Of a stretch of DNA of 37,162 bases, positions 19,609-27,594 are shown one piece after another; positions within the stretch are counted from its first letter, which is position 1; each line of letters starts with the position of its first letter. A program made the translations under genes and the position numbers. A model generated the notes under the pieces. That model was not told the origin of the DNA, searched no databases, and worked only from the letters and a program-made list of their open reading frames with translations. Origin of the DNA: an uncultured Spongiibacteraceae bacterium (GTDB lineage: Bacteria > Pseudomonadota > Gammaproteobacteria > Pseudomonadales > CAMLJR01); contig CAMLJR010000005.1 of NCBI GenBank assembly GCA_946480345.1, positions 1 through 37,162 of the forward strand, given 5' to 3'.

Positions 19609-21887
19609 GTCGCGCTCCCTTCATTTTTTTCATCGATCGGCTCGCTGAGGCAATCGACAAGATAGCGTCGACCACTGGCATTAGCGGTAAAGCGCAGGCC
19701 GTGAATATCGGTTTCGAAACCGGGGAATTTCTGATCGAACTCACGCGCGTACAGCAGATAATCCTGAATCGATTTCGTCGCGGGCGTAATACGCTCGCCG
19801 GGCATGATGACGGGAATACCCGGTGGATATGGCACCAACATCACCGCGAGCGTGCGGCCCATCAGCTCATCGATTTCGACGCTCTCAATTTCTTCGTGTA
19901 CCAGACGTTGATACGCATCGGCGGGGCGCATCGCCATTTCCGGCAATACGGTGTACATGTCTCTTTGTGCTTGGGCGAGATTGTCATCGCAGTACGTGCG
20001 ATGCATCAGCTCGCACAAATCCTTTAAGCCCATCTTCGCGTAAGCATCTGGATGAGCGGTTACGAGTTTCGGTAACACGCGCTCCAGTGGCGCATTGGCG
20101 TCGTACAAATCCTTGAAGTTGATCAACTCGGTGATGAGCGTGCTCCACTTGCCTTTGGTAATACCCATCGAGAAAAGCACGAGAAATGAATACAGGCCGG
20201 TCTTTTCAATTTCGATGCGACGTTGCGACAGAAATTTAACGACGACTGCGGCGGGAATGCCGTGCTCCTGCATCGTGCCGTCGGCGCTGAGGCCGGGCGC
20301 GAGAATGGTGACTTTGATGGGGTCGACCAGCACATGATTGTCGGCGAGGTTATCGAAGCCATGCCATTTGTCGCCGGGTTTTAATACCCATTCGCTGCGA
20401 ATAGCGCTCGGGTTTTCGCCCATTGAGTCGGGTTGCCACACATCGAACCACCACGAGCCGTTCAATTGCTTTTTCACGGCGGCGACAGCGCGGCGAAAAC
20501 TCAGCGCTTCATCGAAGGTTTCCTGCACCAGCGCGCGTCCGCCGGGCTGTTCCATCATCGCTGCAGCGACATCGCACGAAGCGATGATGCCGTACTGAGG
20601 CGATGTCGACGTATGCATCATGAAAGCTTCATTGAAGCGCGTCATATCGAGGCGCCGGTTTTGTGCGTGCTGCACATGAATCATCGATGCTTGCGACAAT
20701 GCAGCGAGCAATTTATGCGTCGATTGCGTAGTGAAGGTAATGGCGTGTTTCGAGCGCGCGGGTTGCGTTGACGAAATGCCGTGATAGCCATCGTAGAACT
20801 CATGAAAATTGGCGTAGGCATACCAGGCTTCGTCGAAATGCAAAACGTCGACGCTATCGCCAAGCGTTTCCTTTATTGCATCGACGTTGTAGCAAAGCCC
20901 ATCGTAAGTGGAGTTCGTCATCACCAGCAGACGCACGCGGCCGCTGCCTTCGCGTGCATACGCATTGGCTTCGATTTTTTTGCGAATCGACTCGATGGTG
21001 AATTGATCGCGAGAAATAGGGCCGATGATGCCGAGCCCATTGCGCGAGGGAATCAGGTAAATCGGAATCGCGCCGGTCATCACCAGCGAATGCAAAATTG
21101 ATTTATGACAATTGCGATCGCACAACACGAGATCGCCGCGGCCAACCATTCCATGCCAGACGATTTTGTTGGAGGTCGATGTGCCGCCGACAACAAATAA
21201 TGTTTCATCGGCGCCAAAAATACGCGCTGCATTGCGCTCACCTTCCGCAATCGGTCCGGTGTGATCGAGCAGTGAGCCGAGTTCGCCCACCGACACCGAA
21301 ATATCCGATCGCAGCGTGTTTTCGCCGAAGAATTGATAGAACAATTGTCCGACCGGACTTTTGCGAAAGCCGACGCCGCCACCGTGCCCTGGCGTGTGCC
21401 ACGAATAACTCGCATGCAGCGTGTAATTCATCAATGCTTTAAACATCGGCGGCGCGAGCTGATCGAGATAAAGCTCTGCCGCGCGAGCGATAGCACGCGC
21501 GAGAAACTCGGGCGAGTCCTCGAATAAACGCATGAAGGCATTGGCGTGTTTCATCACATTCGCCGGCACCATTTCCGCGGTGCGTTCGTCGCCGAATAAA
21601 AAAATCGGCATACGCACATCGCGGCTGCGTTTGGCGGCGAGCATGGCTTCAAGAATTTCCCATTGCTTGTCGTTCTGTTCGGTGCCGTCGACTGAAATCA
21701 GCCAGCAAGAGGTTGTGTTGATAACGTTCGCGAGACGCAGCGCATCGGCGTAAGTAATACCGCCGACGACGCGAAAACCCTGTTTCTCGATTGCCTCCGC
21801 CAGCTGACGCATACCGCGTCCCGCTGCGAGTTTTCCTTCGTAATCTTCGTCGATGATCGCAATCGGAAATGCCTGAAAGAATTCCAT
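19605..21887 (-). CDS. Lysine/arginine decarboxylase, LdcA/AdiA type
   Basis: Second fold-I PLP basic amino-acid decarboxylase, 760 aa from the ATG at 21887. AGGAG precedes that ATG by 8 nt and overlaps the porin stop codon. An earlier in-frame start at 21947 would read back into the porin gene and is rejected. The wing domain covers about 1-145; the core has SWHTPGHGGGVGFRKSPVG (162-180), GENTLRSDISVSVGELGSL, VLHFDEAWYAY and the PLP lysine K392 in QSTHKLLAALSQASMIHV. KTGLYSFLVLFSMGITKGKW and VPYPPGIPVIMPGER match remembered Pseudomonas LdcA most closely. LdcA acts on lysine and AdiA on arginine; sequence alone does not settle the substrate. It is distinct from the ornithine enzyme next to it. 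Confidence 0.9.
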   Translation of the reverse strand: MEFFQAFPIAIIDEDYEGKLAAGRGMRQLAEAIEKQGFRVVGGITYADALRLANVINTTSCWLISVDGTEQNDKQWEILEAMLAAKRSRDVRMPIFLFGDERTAEMVPANVMKHANAFMRLFEDSPEFLARAIARAAELYLDQLAPPMFKALMNYTLHASYSWHTPGHGGGVGFRKSPVGQLFYQFFGENTLRSDISVSVGELGSLLDHTGPIAEGERNAARIFGADETLFVVGGTSTSNKIVWHGMVGRGDLVLCDRNCHKSILHSLVMTGAIPIYLIPSRNGLGIIGPISRDQFTIESIRKKIEANAYAREGSGRVRLLVMTNSTYDGLCYNVDAIKETLGDSVDVLHFDEAWYAYANFHEFYDGYHGISSTQPARSKHAITFTTQSTHKLLAALSQASMIHVQHAQNRRLDMTRFNEAFMMHTSTSPQYGIIASCDVAAAMMEQPGGRALVQETFDEALSFRRAVAAVKKQLNGSWWFDVWQPDSMGENPSAIRSEWVLKPGDKWHGFDNLADNHVLVDPIKVTILAPGLSADGTMQEHGIPAAVVVKFLSQRRIEIEKTGLYSFLVLFSMGITKGKWSTLITELINFKDLYDANAPLERVLPKLVTAHPDAYAKMGLKDLCELMHRTYCDDNLAQAQRDMYTVLPEMAMRPADAYQRLVHEEIESVEIDELMGRTLAVMLVPYPPGIPVIMPGERITPATKSIQDYLLYAREFDQKFPGFETDIHGLRFTANASGRRYLVDCLSEPIDEKNEGSAT

Positions 21888-21897
21888 GATGCCGCTC

Positions 21898-23253
21898 CTA
21901 GAAAACGAATTTCGAAGAGAACTGCATGCGGCTGTCTTCGCCGGCATTACCGTCCTTGTTCTCGCGCCGGCCCCACATCAGCTCGGCGCCGACCGTCATG
22001 TTTTTAACCGGGTAATACAGCAGGTTGAGCGACGAATAACTGCCTTTCTCGAACGCATCGGGTGATTGTCCGCCAGTGGTGTCTTGCGTATGTTCCGAAT
22101 AGCCGATCGAACTGGTCCACTGATCGTTCCAGGAGTGATCGTAATAAATGAACCAACCGATCGATTGCACCGCCTCCGCGCGCAAATCGCTGTTCGGTGC
22201 GAGATCGTTGCCGCCGTCGTTCATGTAGCTGGCAATGCCGTCGCCGATCGCGAATTGCGCGGTAATGCGATCGGCACCGAAGGTGTTGATTACGCCGCTC
22301 AGGTTGACGCCATAACCGTCTTCGGAATTCGAAGGTTCTGCACCGGGCAGTGATGGCGTATCGAACGATAATTTGCGGTACATCGCTGCGGCCTGGAGAT
22401 GACCCCAATCGCGATCGAGCCGGAAGTTGCCGATAATGTCGGGCATTTCATTGCGCGAATTAATCGATACGCCAGCGAGTTCGAGTTCATCGGTCACTTT
22501 GCCGGTATCGAGTGCCGAACCTGGCGCTTCAAGCGAGAACGCGACTTTTATGCCGTTGGTGTTGTACGGCGTGTAGCGCAATTGCGGATTGCGCACGAAC
22601 ACCATGCCGTTCGGACCCCAGTAGTCGATGGTGTTTGGAAAGGTATCGATGTCCATGAATAGCGTGTAGTACTGGCCGGCACCGAAGCTGCCGATTTCGC
22701 CCCACGCATTGAGTACGCGAATCGTGCTGCCGCCGTCGCTATCGAATAAATCGAAATCGAGAATGGTGGTCAGCTCGCCGAGCGTGGTGGGAAAGAATCC
22801 TTTGAGACCGAATTTCGATTGGCGAACACTCATGATCGTTTCGCCATCTTCGCCGCAACCGGCATCGCGCGGATCGCCGTTGTCTGGGCAATAAACCGGA
22901 ATTTTCGAAGGCCGTAACGTTGCGGTCCAATCGGGATCGACGCGTTTGAAATCGTAAATTGCATCGAACATCACCTGACCGGTGAGTTCGATCCGTGCAT
23001 TGCCTGCATTCGCAGTATCCGCCGGCGCGGTATTGTTCGGCGCAATCACCGGCGCTTTAACCTCGGTGCTGCTATTGCCGACAACCGTCGTTCCGATAGT
23101 CGATTGTTTGCGCTCCAGCGTGTTGACCCGCGTCTGTAAATCATTAATGGTTTTCAGCGCCTGCTCGAGTCGATTTTTTAATTCGTCATTCGATTCGGAA
23201 TAGGCATTACCGGCGATCAGCGAAATTGCAAAAAACAATGCACTCTTGTTCAT
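21898..23253 (-). CDS. Outer-membrane porin, DcaP-like family
   Basis: First gene of the eight-gene operon, 451 aa. A signal peptide (cleavage after about residue 19) is followed by a short coiled coil (about 24-50, LKNRLEQALKTINDLQTRV) and a linker of about 40 residues. The beta barrel starts at RIELTGQVMFDAIYDFKRVD and ends in Phe (SSKFVF), the usual BAM signal. A mature-end coiled coil before the barrel is characteristic of DcaP-type trimeric porins that take up anionic organic solutes. GAGG lies 9 nt before the ATG. Position at the head of a decarboxylase/ADI operon suggests an uptake route for amino acids or an exit for polyamines; inference. Confidence 0.85.
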   Translation of the reverse strand: MNKSALFFAISLIAGNAYSESNDELKNRLEQALKTINDLQTRVNTLERKQSTIGTTVVGNSSTEVKAPVIAPNNTAPADTANAGNARIELTGQVMFDAIYDFKRVDPDWTATLRPSKIPVYCPDNGDPRDAGCGEDGETIMSVRQSKFGLKGFFPTTLGELTTILDFDLFDSDGGSTIRVLNAWGEIGSFGAGQYYTLFMDIDTFPNTIDYWGPNGMVFVRNPQLRYTPYNTNGIKVAFSLEAPGSALDTGKVTDELELAGVSINSRNEMPDIIGNFRLDRDWGHLQAAAMYRKLSFDTPSLPGAEPSNSEDGYGVNLSGVINTFGADRITAQFAIGDGIASYMNDGGNDLAPNSDLRAEAVQSIGWFIYYDHSWNDQWTSSIGYSEHTQDTTGGQSPDAFEKGSYSSLNLLYYPVKNMTVGAELMWGRRENKDGNAGEDSRMQFSSKFVF

Positions 23254-23350
23254 TGCTGCTACCTCGTTGCATCTTATTTATTGGATTAATTCGGTGACGT
23301 GTTTGCAGTCATCGCTACAGCAGGTGTCGAACAACCAACAACGTTGAGGG

Positions 23351-23393
23351 ACGATAGGAGCGTTGCAGGAGGGCAACAATTGGACCTTGGTCT
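23351..23393 (-). promoter_or_regulatory. Predicted activated promoter of the porin/decarboxylase/ADI operon
   Basis: Reading the minus strand, the 12-mer AGACCAAGGTCC (complement 23382-23393) is a one-mismatch palindrome. A -10-like TATCGT (complement 23351-23356) begins 31.5 bp after its centre. The predicted RNA start is near 23345, giving a leader of about 90 nt. No good -35 is present, as expected where an activator overlaps that region. The same box and spacing recur at other promoters in the window. It lies in the 335-bp gene-less stretch 23254-23588, the rest of which is the leader and a degenerate tandem repeat. Confidence 0.6.
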
Positions 23394-23403
23394 TAGGTGT
23401 CAG

Positions 23404-23541
23404 TACCGGGTCAAATATCTTGGCTTAATGTGTCCGGATATCTCGGTTCAATGTGTTTAAGTGATGAGGTTAAAGGCGGTTAAGCGATGCGATTGAATGT
23501 GTCTAAGTACCGTGCTCCGATATGTCTGAATATCGGGGCCA
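23404..23541. repeat. Degenerate tandem repeat with a 23-bp period, six units
   Basis: Units start at 23404, 23427, 23450, 23473, 23496 and 23519. The clearest anchor is AATGTGT at 23427, 23450 and 23496, that is at spacings of 23 and 2 x 23. The unit between reads AAGGCGG in register and continues GTTAAGCGATG against TTTAAGTGATG in its neighbour. In all six units position 2 is A, position 6 is G and position 19 is G. It lies immediately upstream of the porin-operon box and downstream of the AI-2E gene stop. Function unknown; it may hold extra regulator sites or be relic repeats. Confidence 0.6.
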
Positions 23542-23588
23542 ATGCATTTTGGTAATTTTTGCGAGGAATAAATATTTTTAGATATTTA

Positions 23589-24647
23589 TTATTTTTTCGG
23601 CATGTCCGCGTCGGTTTGTATCCAATCGCGTAACACCGCAAAGCCGACCGCGAGCAGCGTGGGACCAATAAACACACCGAGCAGACCAAAATTGATTGCG
23701 CCACCCAATACGCCGATCATGATTAACAGCAGCGGCAGATCGGTTCCTTTGCCAATCAGTAACGGCTTGACGATGTTGTCGGCAGTGCCAACGATCAGCG
23801 CGCCCCATAGCACGATGAAAATTGCCCAGCCGGTGCTGCCCTGGTGGTAAAGCCAGATTGCTGCGGGAATCCAGAATAGAGCTGGACCTGCGGGAATCAG
23901 CGACAGAATTGCAGTGCCGAGTCCAAGCATCACCACCATCGGCACGCCAGCGATAGCGAATCCGATAGCAGCCAATAAACCTTGAATCGCTGCCGTGCCG
24001 AGAATGCCGAACACCACGCTTTTAACGGTGCTCGCTGCTACGCTCAATAATTTGACCGCACGCGTACCGCCGAGACGGAACAGCGTGCGTTCCAGCCAAA
24101 AGCGCCCGCGCGCACCGCCGATATAAAAAAATATAACCAGAATGCAACTTAGAAACAGGACGCCGAGACCCTGCCCGGCAATTTTTCCGATGTGCAGCAA
24201 AACTCCGCTGGCACGCAATAATAATTCGCGAACGCGCTCTCTGATTTCCGGATCGCCGGCAGCAAATGCATTCCACGAGGTTTCCAGGCGATGCCCTATC
24301 AATGGGAGACGTGTAATCCATTCGGGTAAGTCGGGAATACCGTTTTGCATTAACGCAGTGACATGCAGATAAAACGTATTGAGTTGTGCGGCAAATGTGA
24401 GCAGCGCATAAATGAGGGGTAGCACGATCACGACCAGCATCAAGCCGACCAGCAACAGCGCGGCGATAACATGGTGGTCGCCCAAACGTTTACTGAGCTT
24501 TACGAATACGCCCCACGTCGTAAACGACATGATCGCTGCCCACAACAACGCTGTCGCAAATGGCGCAATGATCAGTATGCAGCCGAAAAGCAAAGCGCCT
24601 ATCGCAATAAGTACCGCGGCTTTTTCCCACAGTTGATTTTTCGTCAT
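23589..24647 (-). CDS. AI-2E family (PerM/YdiK-like) membrane transporter
   Basis: Polytopic inner-membrane protein of 352 aa, typical length for the family. Paired N-terminal helices (ALLFGCILIIAPFATALLWA) are followed by a periplasmic/amphipathic region (about 90-165) and a helix-rich C-terminal half, with the family-typical segments VLGGAINFGLLGVFIGPTLLA and LGLGTAILSLIPAGPALFWIP. Named for autoinducer-2 export in one member; others are thought to be cation/proton antiporters, so the substrate is unknown. Transcribed away from ompA; the shared upstream region holds a near-palindromic box that could serve both directions, since CATGAT (complement 24676-24681) also starts 31.5 bp from its centre. 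No clear terminator follows the gene. Confidence 0.88.
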   Translation of the reverse strand: MTKNQLWEKAAVLIAIGALLFGCILIIAPFATALLWAAIMSFTTWGVFVKLSKRLGDHHVIAALLLVGLMLVVIVLPLIYALLTFAAQLNTFYLHVTALMQNGIPDLPEWITRLPLIGHRLETSWNAFAAGDPEIRERVRELLLRASGVLLHIGKIAGQGLGVLFLSCILVIFFYIGGARGRFWLERTLFRLGGTRAVKLLSVAASTVKSVVFGILGTAAIQGLLAAIGFAIAGVPMVVMLGLGTAILSLIPAGPALFWIPAAIWLYHQGSTGWAIFIVLWGALIVGTADNIVKPLLIGKGTDLPLLLIMIGVLGGAINFGLLGVFIGPTLLAVGFAVLRDWIQTDADMPKK

Positions 24648-24706
24648 TTGTCATTGCTCGTGCAGGCGAACGCAGATCATGCGTACCCGCAGCTGGTGCT
24701 GCCATA

Positions 24707-24749
24707 GGCCCAAGGTCCAATAGCTGCTCGCGGTGGCGATTACTAGTAT
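24707..24749 (+). promoter_or_regulatory. Predicted activated promoter of ompA-pldA, possibly bidirectional
   Basis: GGCCCAAGGTCC (24707-24718) keeps one half-site of the window's palindrome and most of the other. A -10-like TAGTAT (24744-24749) begins 31.5 bp after its centre, giving a predicted start near 24756 and a leader of about 70 nt to the ompA ATG. On the other strand CATGAT sits at the same distance and would serve the AI-2E gene. The match is weaker than at 30366 or 30806, so its strength rests on the repeated spacing. Confidence 0.5.
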
Positions 24750-24826
24750 CAATTTCATCGGCTTTTTTGGTAACGATCACGAGCAGCCGTATTTTTTCAA
24801 AAAGAGAAATCGACGAGGAGAACACT

Positions 24827-26089
24827 ATGGCCAAGAAAGCTGCGTTATGTGCTGCGGTAACGTTAGGGCTGATGGGGATGGCCCATGCATCTGAACAGAA
24901 GGGGTGGCAGTTTGAGCTAACACCTTATATATGGGGCGCGAATGTCGATGGCGACTTGACTGTCGGTCAGCAGAAAGCCGATATCGACAACGATCTCTGG
25001 GAAAATCTCGATAACGGATTTATGGGCATGGCTGTGATCAGCTACAACCGGCTGGTGCTCTATATGGATCTGGATTATCTCGAGCTGAGCGACGATGCCG
25101 AAACAAAGAACGGTGTCCTCGTGCCTTCAGGCACAAAGATTAAAAGCAACACCGATGTGACCATCGCTACGGCGGGTCTCGGATGGCGCTTCGATACCTG
25201 GGGCGAGGATGGCACCCTCGATGTACTGCTCGGTGTACGCAACACCAATCTCGATCTGGAACTGGAAGGCGGCGGCGAAAAATTGAGTCGCGATACCGAT
25301 GTCACCGATCCTTTACTGATGTTGCGACCGTCGTGGCAGATTTCGGAACGGTGGCGTTTCAATCCGACACTATCTGTCGGACTCGGTGGCGATTCGGATA
25401 CGACTTACGAGTTGATGCCGCAATTCCAATTTAAAGCGACAGATTATTTTGCATTGCGCTTCGGTTACAAACGGCTCTACTACGATGTCAACTCCGGCCA
25501 TAAATACAATACGGATTACCGTTCGTTCGAAGGCAGCTTCAGCGGGCCGTTCATCGGTTTCGGCTGGACTTTCCCGGTACGCGAAAAGCCCGCGCCTGTG
25601 GTCGCGCAAAAAGAACCGCTGCCGATGCCCGCAGCCAAATGTTCCGATACGGATAACGACGGGGTTTGCGATAACACCGACCAATGCCCGAGCACGCCGC
25701 CCGGCAAACGAGTGGGACCGGCAGGCTGCGATTGCGATTACACGCTGACGACGAATTTTGCATTCGATTCCGCGGAACTGACCGACGCAGACAAGGATGA
25801 GCTCGACAAGCTGGCGAAGGTGCTGGTGAATCCGAAATTGAATTTTGTCACCGGACACGTCGATGGCTACACGGATACCACTGGCAAACCCGAGTACAAC
25901 CAGAAATTGTCCGAGCGTCGTGCTCAGGCCGTCGCAGATTATCTGCAAAGTAAGGGTGTCGCAGTCGGTTCGCGTATGGGTGTGCAGGGTCATGGCGAAG
26001 CCGATCCGATCGCGGATAACAACACTGAGGAGGGTAGAGGGCTCAATCGACGCGTAGTGATTCGCCGTACCGATTGCAGTGCCCGGTAG
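24827..26089 (+). CDS. OmpA-family outer-membrane protein with calcium-binding type-3 repeat
   Basis: 420 aa from the ATG at 24827, chosen for GAGGAG 7 nt upstream and because a signal peptide follows at once (ALCAAVTLGLMGMAHASEQ). Residues about 25-250 form a beta barrel (WQFELTPYIWGANVDGDLTV start). Then comes a Pro-rich linker (PAPVVAQKEPLPMPAAK), one thrombospondin type-3-like repeat CSDTDNDGVCDNTDQCP, and a C-terminal OmpA peptidoglycan-binding domain (FAFDSAELTDADKDELDKLA, GYTDTTGKPEYNQKLSERRA, GLNRRVVI). It anchors the outer membrane to the cell wall. Co-transcribed with pldA, whose likely start is 4 bp after this stop. Confidence 0.92.
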   Translation: MAKKAALCAAVTLGLMGMAHASEQKGWQFELTPYIWGANVDGDLTVGQQKADIDNDLWENLDNGFMGMAVISYNRLVLYMDLDYLELSDDAETKNGVLVPSGTKIKSNTDVTIATAGLGWRFDTWGEDGTLDVLLGVRNTNLDLELEGGGEKLSRDTDVTDPLLMLRPSWQISERWRFNPTLSVGLGGDSDTTYELMPQFQFKATDYFALRFGYKRLYYDVNSGHKYNTDYRSFEGSFSGPFIGFGWTFPVREKPAPVVAQKEPLPMPAAKCSDTDNDGVCDNTDQCPSTPPGKRVGPAGCDCDYTLTTNFAFDSAELTDADKDELDKLAKVLVNPKLNFVTGHVDGYTDTTGKPEYNQKLSERRAQAVADYLQSKGVAVGSRMGVQGHGEADPIADNNTEEGRGLNRRVVIRRTDCSAR

Positions 26090-26093
26090 AGTG

Positions 26094-27161
26094 ATGAATT
26101 GCTGCGTTAGCCGTAACGGCAGCCGGATCGCTTTCGCGATTTGGCTGCTGCCTCTATCGCCGCTCGCTTCGGCGGATGCATTGCGCGATTGCCTGCTTGA
26201 GCAAATGGAAAAAGCAGCCGGCAGCGTAACTGCCGATCAGATGCGGGCACATTGCAACGCGCGAAGCGATTCGTCGCCGGCGACAAATGACGGAACAATA
26301 ACTTCTTCTGAACCCGCTAAATCGGTGCCTCTATCTGCCGCACGTCAACGTTTGATAGAGGAACGCAGTACGCAGTGGTCACCGCATGTACTGACTGCAT
26401 ACAAGCAGAACTATATTCTTCCTTATACCTATGTCGACGAGCAGAACTCGATTTATAACGTCACCGGTGACGAGGAGCTGGCAGATAATCAAGAAGCAAA
26501 ATTTCAAATCAGCTTCAAGTTTCCGCTGAATCAAAAATCACTGCTCATTGATGGCGATGCGCTACATTTTGGTTTCACGTTGAAATCGTTCTGGCAGGTT
26601 TATAACGACGAGCTGTCGGCGCCTTTCCGCGAAACCAATTACAACCCGGACCTTTTTTATACGATGCCGCTGCTATTTAACCAGCAGTCCTCGGCGACGG
26701 GTCCGAACGAATCGGACATGGCGTTGCGGTTTGGCGTCGAGCATGAATCTAACGGTCGTACTCAGCTGCTCAGTCGCAGTTGGAATCGAGCCTACATGAA
26801 GTTCTTTTACGCCAAGGATAATTATCTAGTGACGTTAAAGCCGTGGTACCGCATCCCGGAGGACGAAAAAGATTCGCCTACTGATGCAGACGGTGACGAC
26901 AATCCGGATATCGAACGCTATCTAGGCTATTTCGAGTTGACCGGCGCGGTTAAATACCGGCAGTTCGAGTTCAGCACGCTGCTGCGCAATAACCTGCGCA
27001 GCGATAATTTCGGGGCCATAGAACTGGGCGTGAGTTTTCCTCTATGGGGACGATTGCGAGGTTATGCACAATATTTCAACGGTTACGGCGAAAGCCTGAT
27101 CGATTACAACCATCGCATAGAGCGTATCGGTGTCGGGTTTCTGCTAACGGATTTGATGTAG
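26094..27161 (+). CDS. pldA: Outer-membrane phospholipase A (OMPLA)
   Basis: Calcium-dependent outer-membrane phospholipase that removes phospholipids from the outer leaflet under envelope stress. 355 aa from the ATG at 26094; an in-frame GTG at 26079 would overlap the ompA stop. After a signal peptide (IAFAIWLLPLSPLASA) and a polar segment, the OMPLA barrel begins at WSPHVLTAYKQNYILPYTY. Catalytic residues are His217 and Ser219 in EHESNGR and Asn231 in RSWNRAYMKFF. The end LIDYNHRIERIGVGFLLTDL matches PldA. One acidic loop, DADGDDNPDIE, looks like an extra calcium-binding loop. The adjacent ompA-like gene also has a calcium motif. Confidence 0.94.
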   Translation: MNCCVSRNGSRIAFAIWLLPLSPLASADALRDCLLEQMEKAAGSVTADQMRAHCNARSDSSPATNDGTITSSEPAKSVPLSAARQRLIEERSTQWSPHVLTAYKQNYILPYTYVDEQNSIYNVTGDEELADNQEAKFQISFKFPLNQKSLLIDGDALHFGFTLKSFWQVYNDELSAPFRETNYNPDLFYTMPLLFNQQSSATGPNESDMALRFGVEHESNGRTQLLSRSWNRAYMKFFYAKDNYLVTLKPWYRIPEDEKDSPTDADGDDNPDIERYLGYFELTGAVKYRQFEFSTLLRNNLRSDNFGAIELGVSFPLWGRLRGYAQYFNGYGESLIDYNHRIERIGVGFLLTDLM

Positions 27162-27165
27162 GGAA

Positions 27166-27219
27166 ATCTTACCGTCTAAGGCTTTGGTCTCATGGAAACC
27201 CATTTCAAAAGTCGTCAAT
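27166..27219 (+). promoter_or_regulatory. Tandem activator half-sites upstream of a terminator-ended gene-less stretch
   Basis: Just after the pldA stop, AGGCTTTGGTCT (27179-27190) carries a good right half (TTGGTCT). A second right half, GTCTAAGG (27174-27181), lies 13 bp before it in register. This tandem layout and the flank GGTCTCATGGAA closely match the site pair at 30806-30830 (GGTCTCATAGAA). The -10 candidate is poor (GTCAAT, 27214-27219). In the 433-bp gap 27162-27594 this is the first of four elements, with a possible RNA and terminator, inverted repeats and the kinase promoter region. Confidence 0.4.
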
Positions 27220-27225
27220 CTGGCA

Positions 27226-27334
27226 TTGCGTTGATAGCTACCGATGTAGTCGAGGTTCAGCTCCTGTGCCATAGCCGCGTTTGGGCGACAGCGGTTATTG
27301 GCCTACTTGCCGGGTTTATCCCGGCTTTTTTTTT
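27226..27334 (+). ncRNA. Possible small RNA (or 3' UTR of pldA) ending in an intrinsic terminator
   Basis: If the box at 27179-27190 acts at the usual distance, transcription would begin near 27226 and end at the terminator at 27309-27334, giving about 110 nt. It contains small hairpins (CTAC/GTAG near 27235-27250, CCGC/GCGG near 27275-27295) and an unpaired GCTCCTG that could meet a Shine-Dalgarno sequence. The alternative is that this is the 3' end of the ompA-pldA message. A 57-codon open frame (27192-27365, METHFKSRQSG...) also crosses it, with AAGG 10 nt upstream and a hydrophobic middle, but it reads through the terminator. Confidence 0.35.
27309..27334 (+). terminator. Intrinsic terminator after pldA / possible sRNA
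   Basis: GCCGGG, loop TTTAT, CCCGGC, then nine T (27326-27334). A clear Rho-independent terminator on the plus strand, ending the ompA-pldA unit and any RNA started at the box behind pldA. Confidence 0.85.
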
Positions 27335-27377
27335 GAGCTCCAAAGACAATTTTCAATATCGATGATCGTACTTAAAC

Positions 27378-27422
27378 ACTTATCGAAAGGTGTTTCGTAC
27401 ATTAGCGAAAGATGTTCGTAAA
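27378..27422. repeat. Paired imperfect inverted repeats (CGAAA..TTTCG) upstream of the sensor kinase
   Basis: Two similar 22-23 bp units in direct repeat: TATCGAAAGGTGTTTCGTA (27381-27399) and TTAGCGAAAGATGTTCGTAA (27402-27421). Each has CGAA(A)/(T)TTCG arms about one helical turn across, so they look like two operator sites for a dimeric regulator, spaced about two turns apart. They lie about 175-215 bp before the kinase ATG in very AT-rich DNA. The half-site AAGGTCTA (27537-27544) nearer the gene, followed by TATTCT (27570-27575), could add autoregulation but is weak. Confidence 0.45.
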
Positions 27423-27594
27423 TTAGAAAGTTTGTTCGACCGCCAATGAGCGCTTTCAACTTTTTAAATAGGGAGCATTTAAGAATGAATCAGCCGACTC
27501 CGTTTAATCATCAAAAAATATAGCGATAGATATAAAAAGGTCTATTATGTATTTTTAAATAATTCTAAATATTCTGAAATTCCGAGACAGCTTA

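Noticed and set aside
23254..23350. FNR/ANR box for anaerobic control of the ADI operon
   Set aside because: I looked for TTGAT-N4-ATCAA near the porin promoter and before arcA and saw no convincing match; TTGGATTAATTCGG lacks the second half.
23404..23541. CRISPR-like array
   Set aside because: The 23-bp units abut with no spacers, are strongly diverged and have no cas genes nearby.
27192..27365. 57-codon open frame with a hydrophobic segment
   Set aside because: It begins on the regulator box flank, reads straight through a strong terminator and has only a distant AAGG. Kept only as an alternative in the RNA entry.
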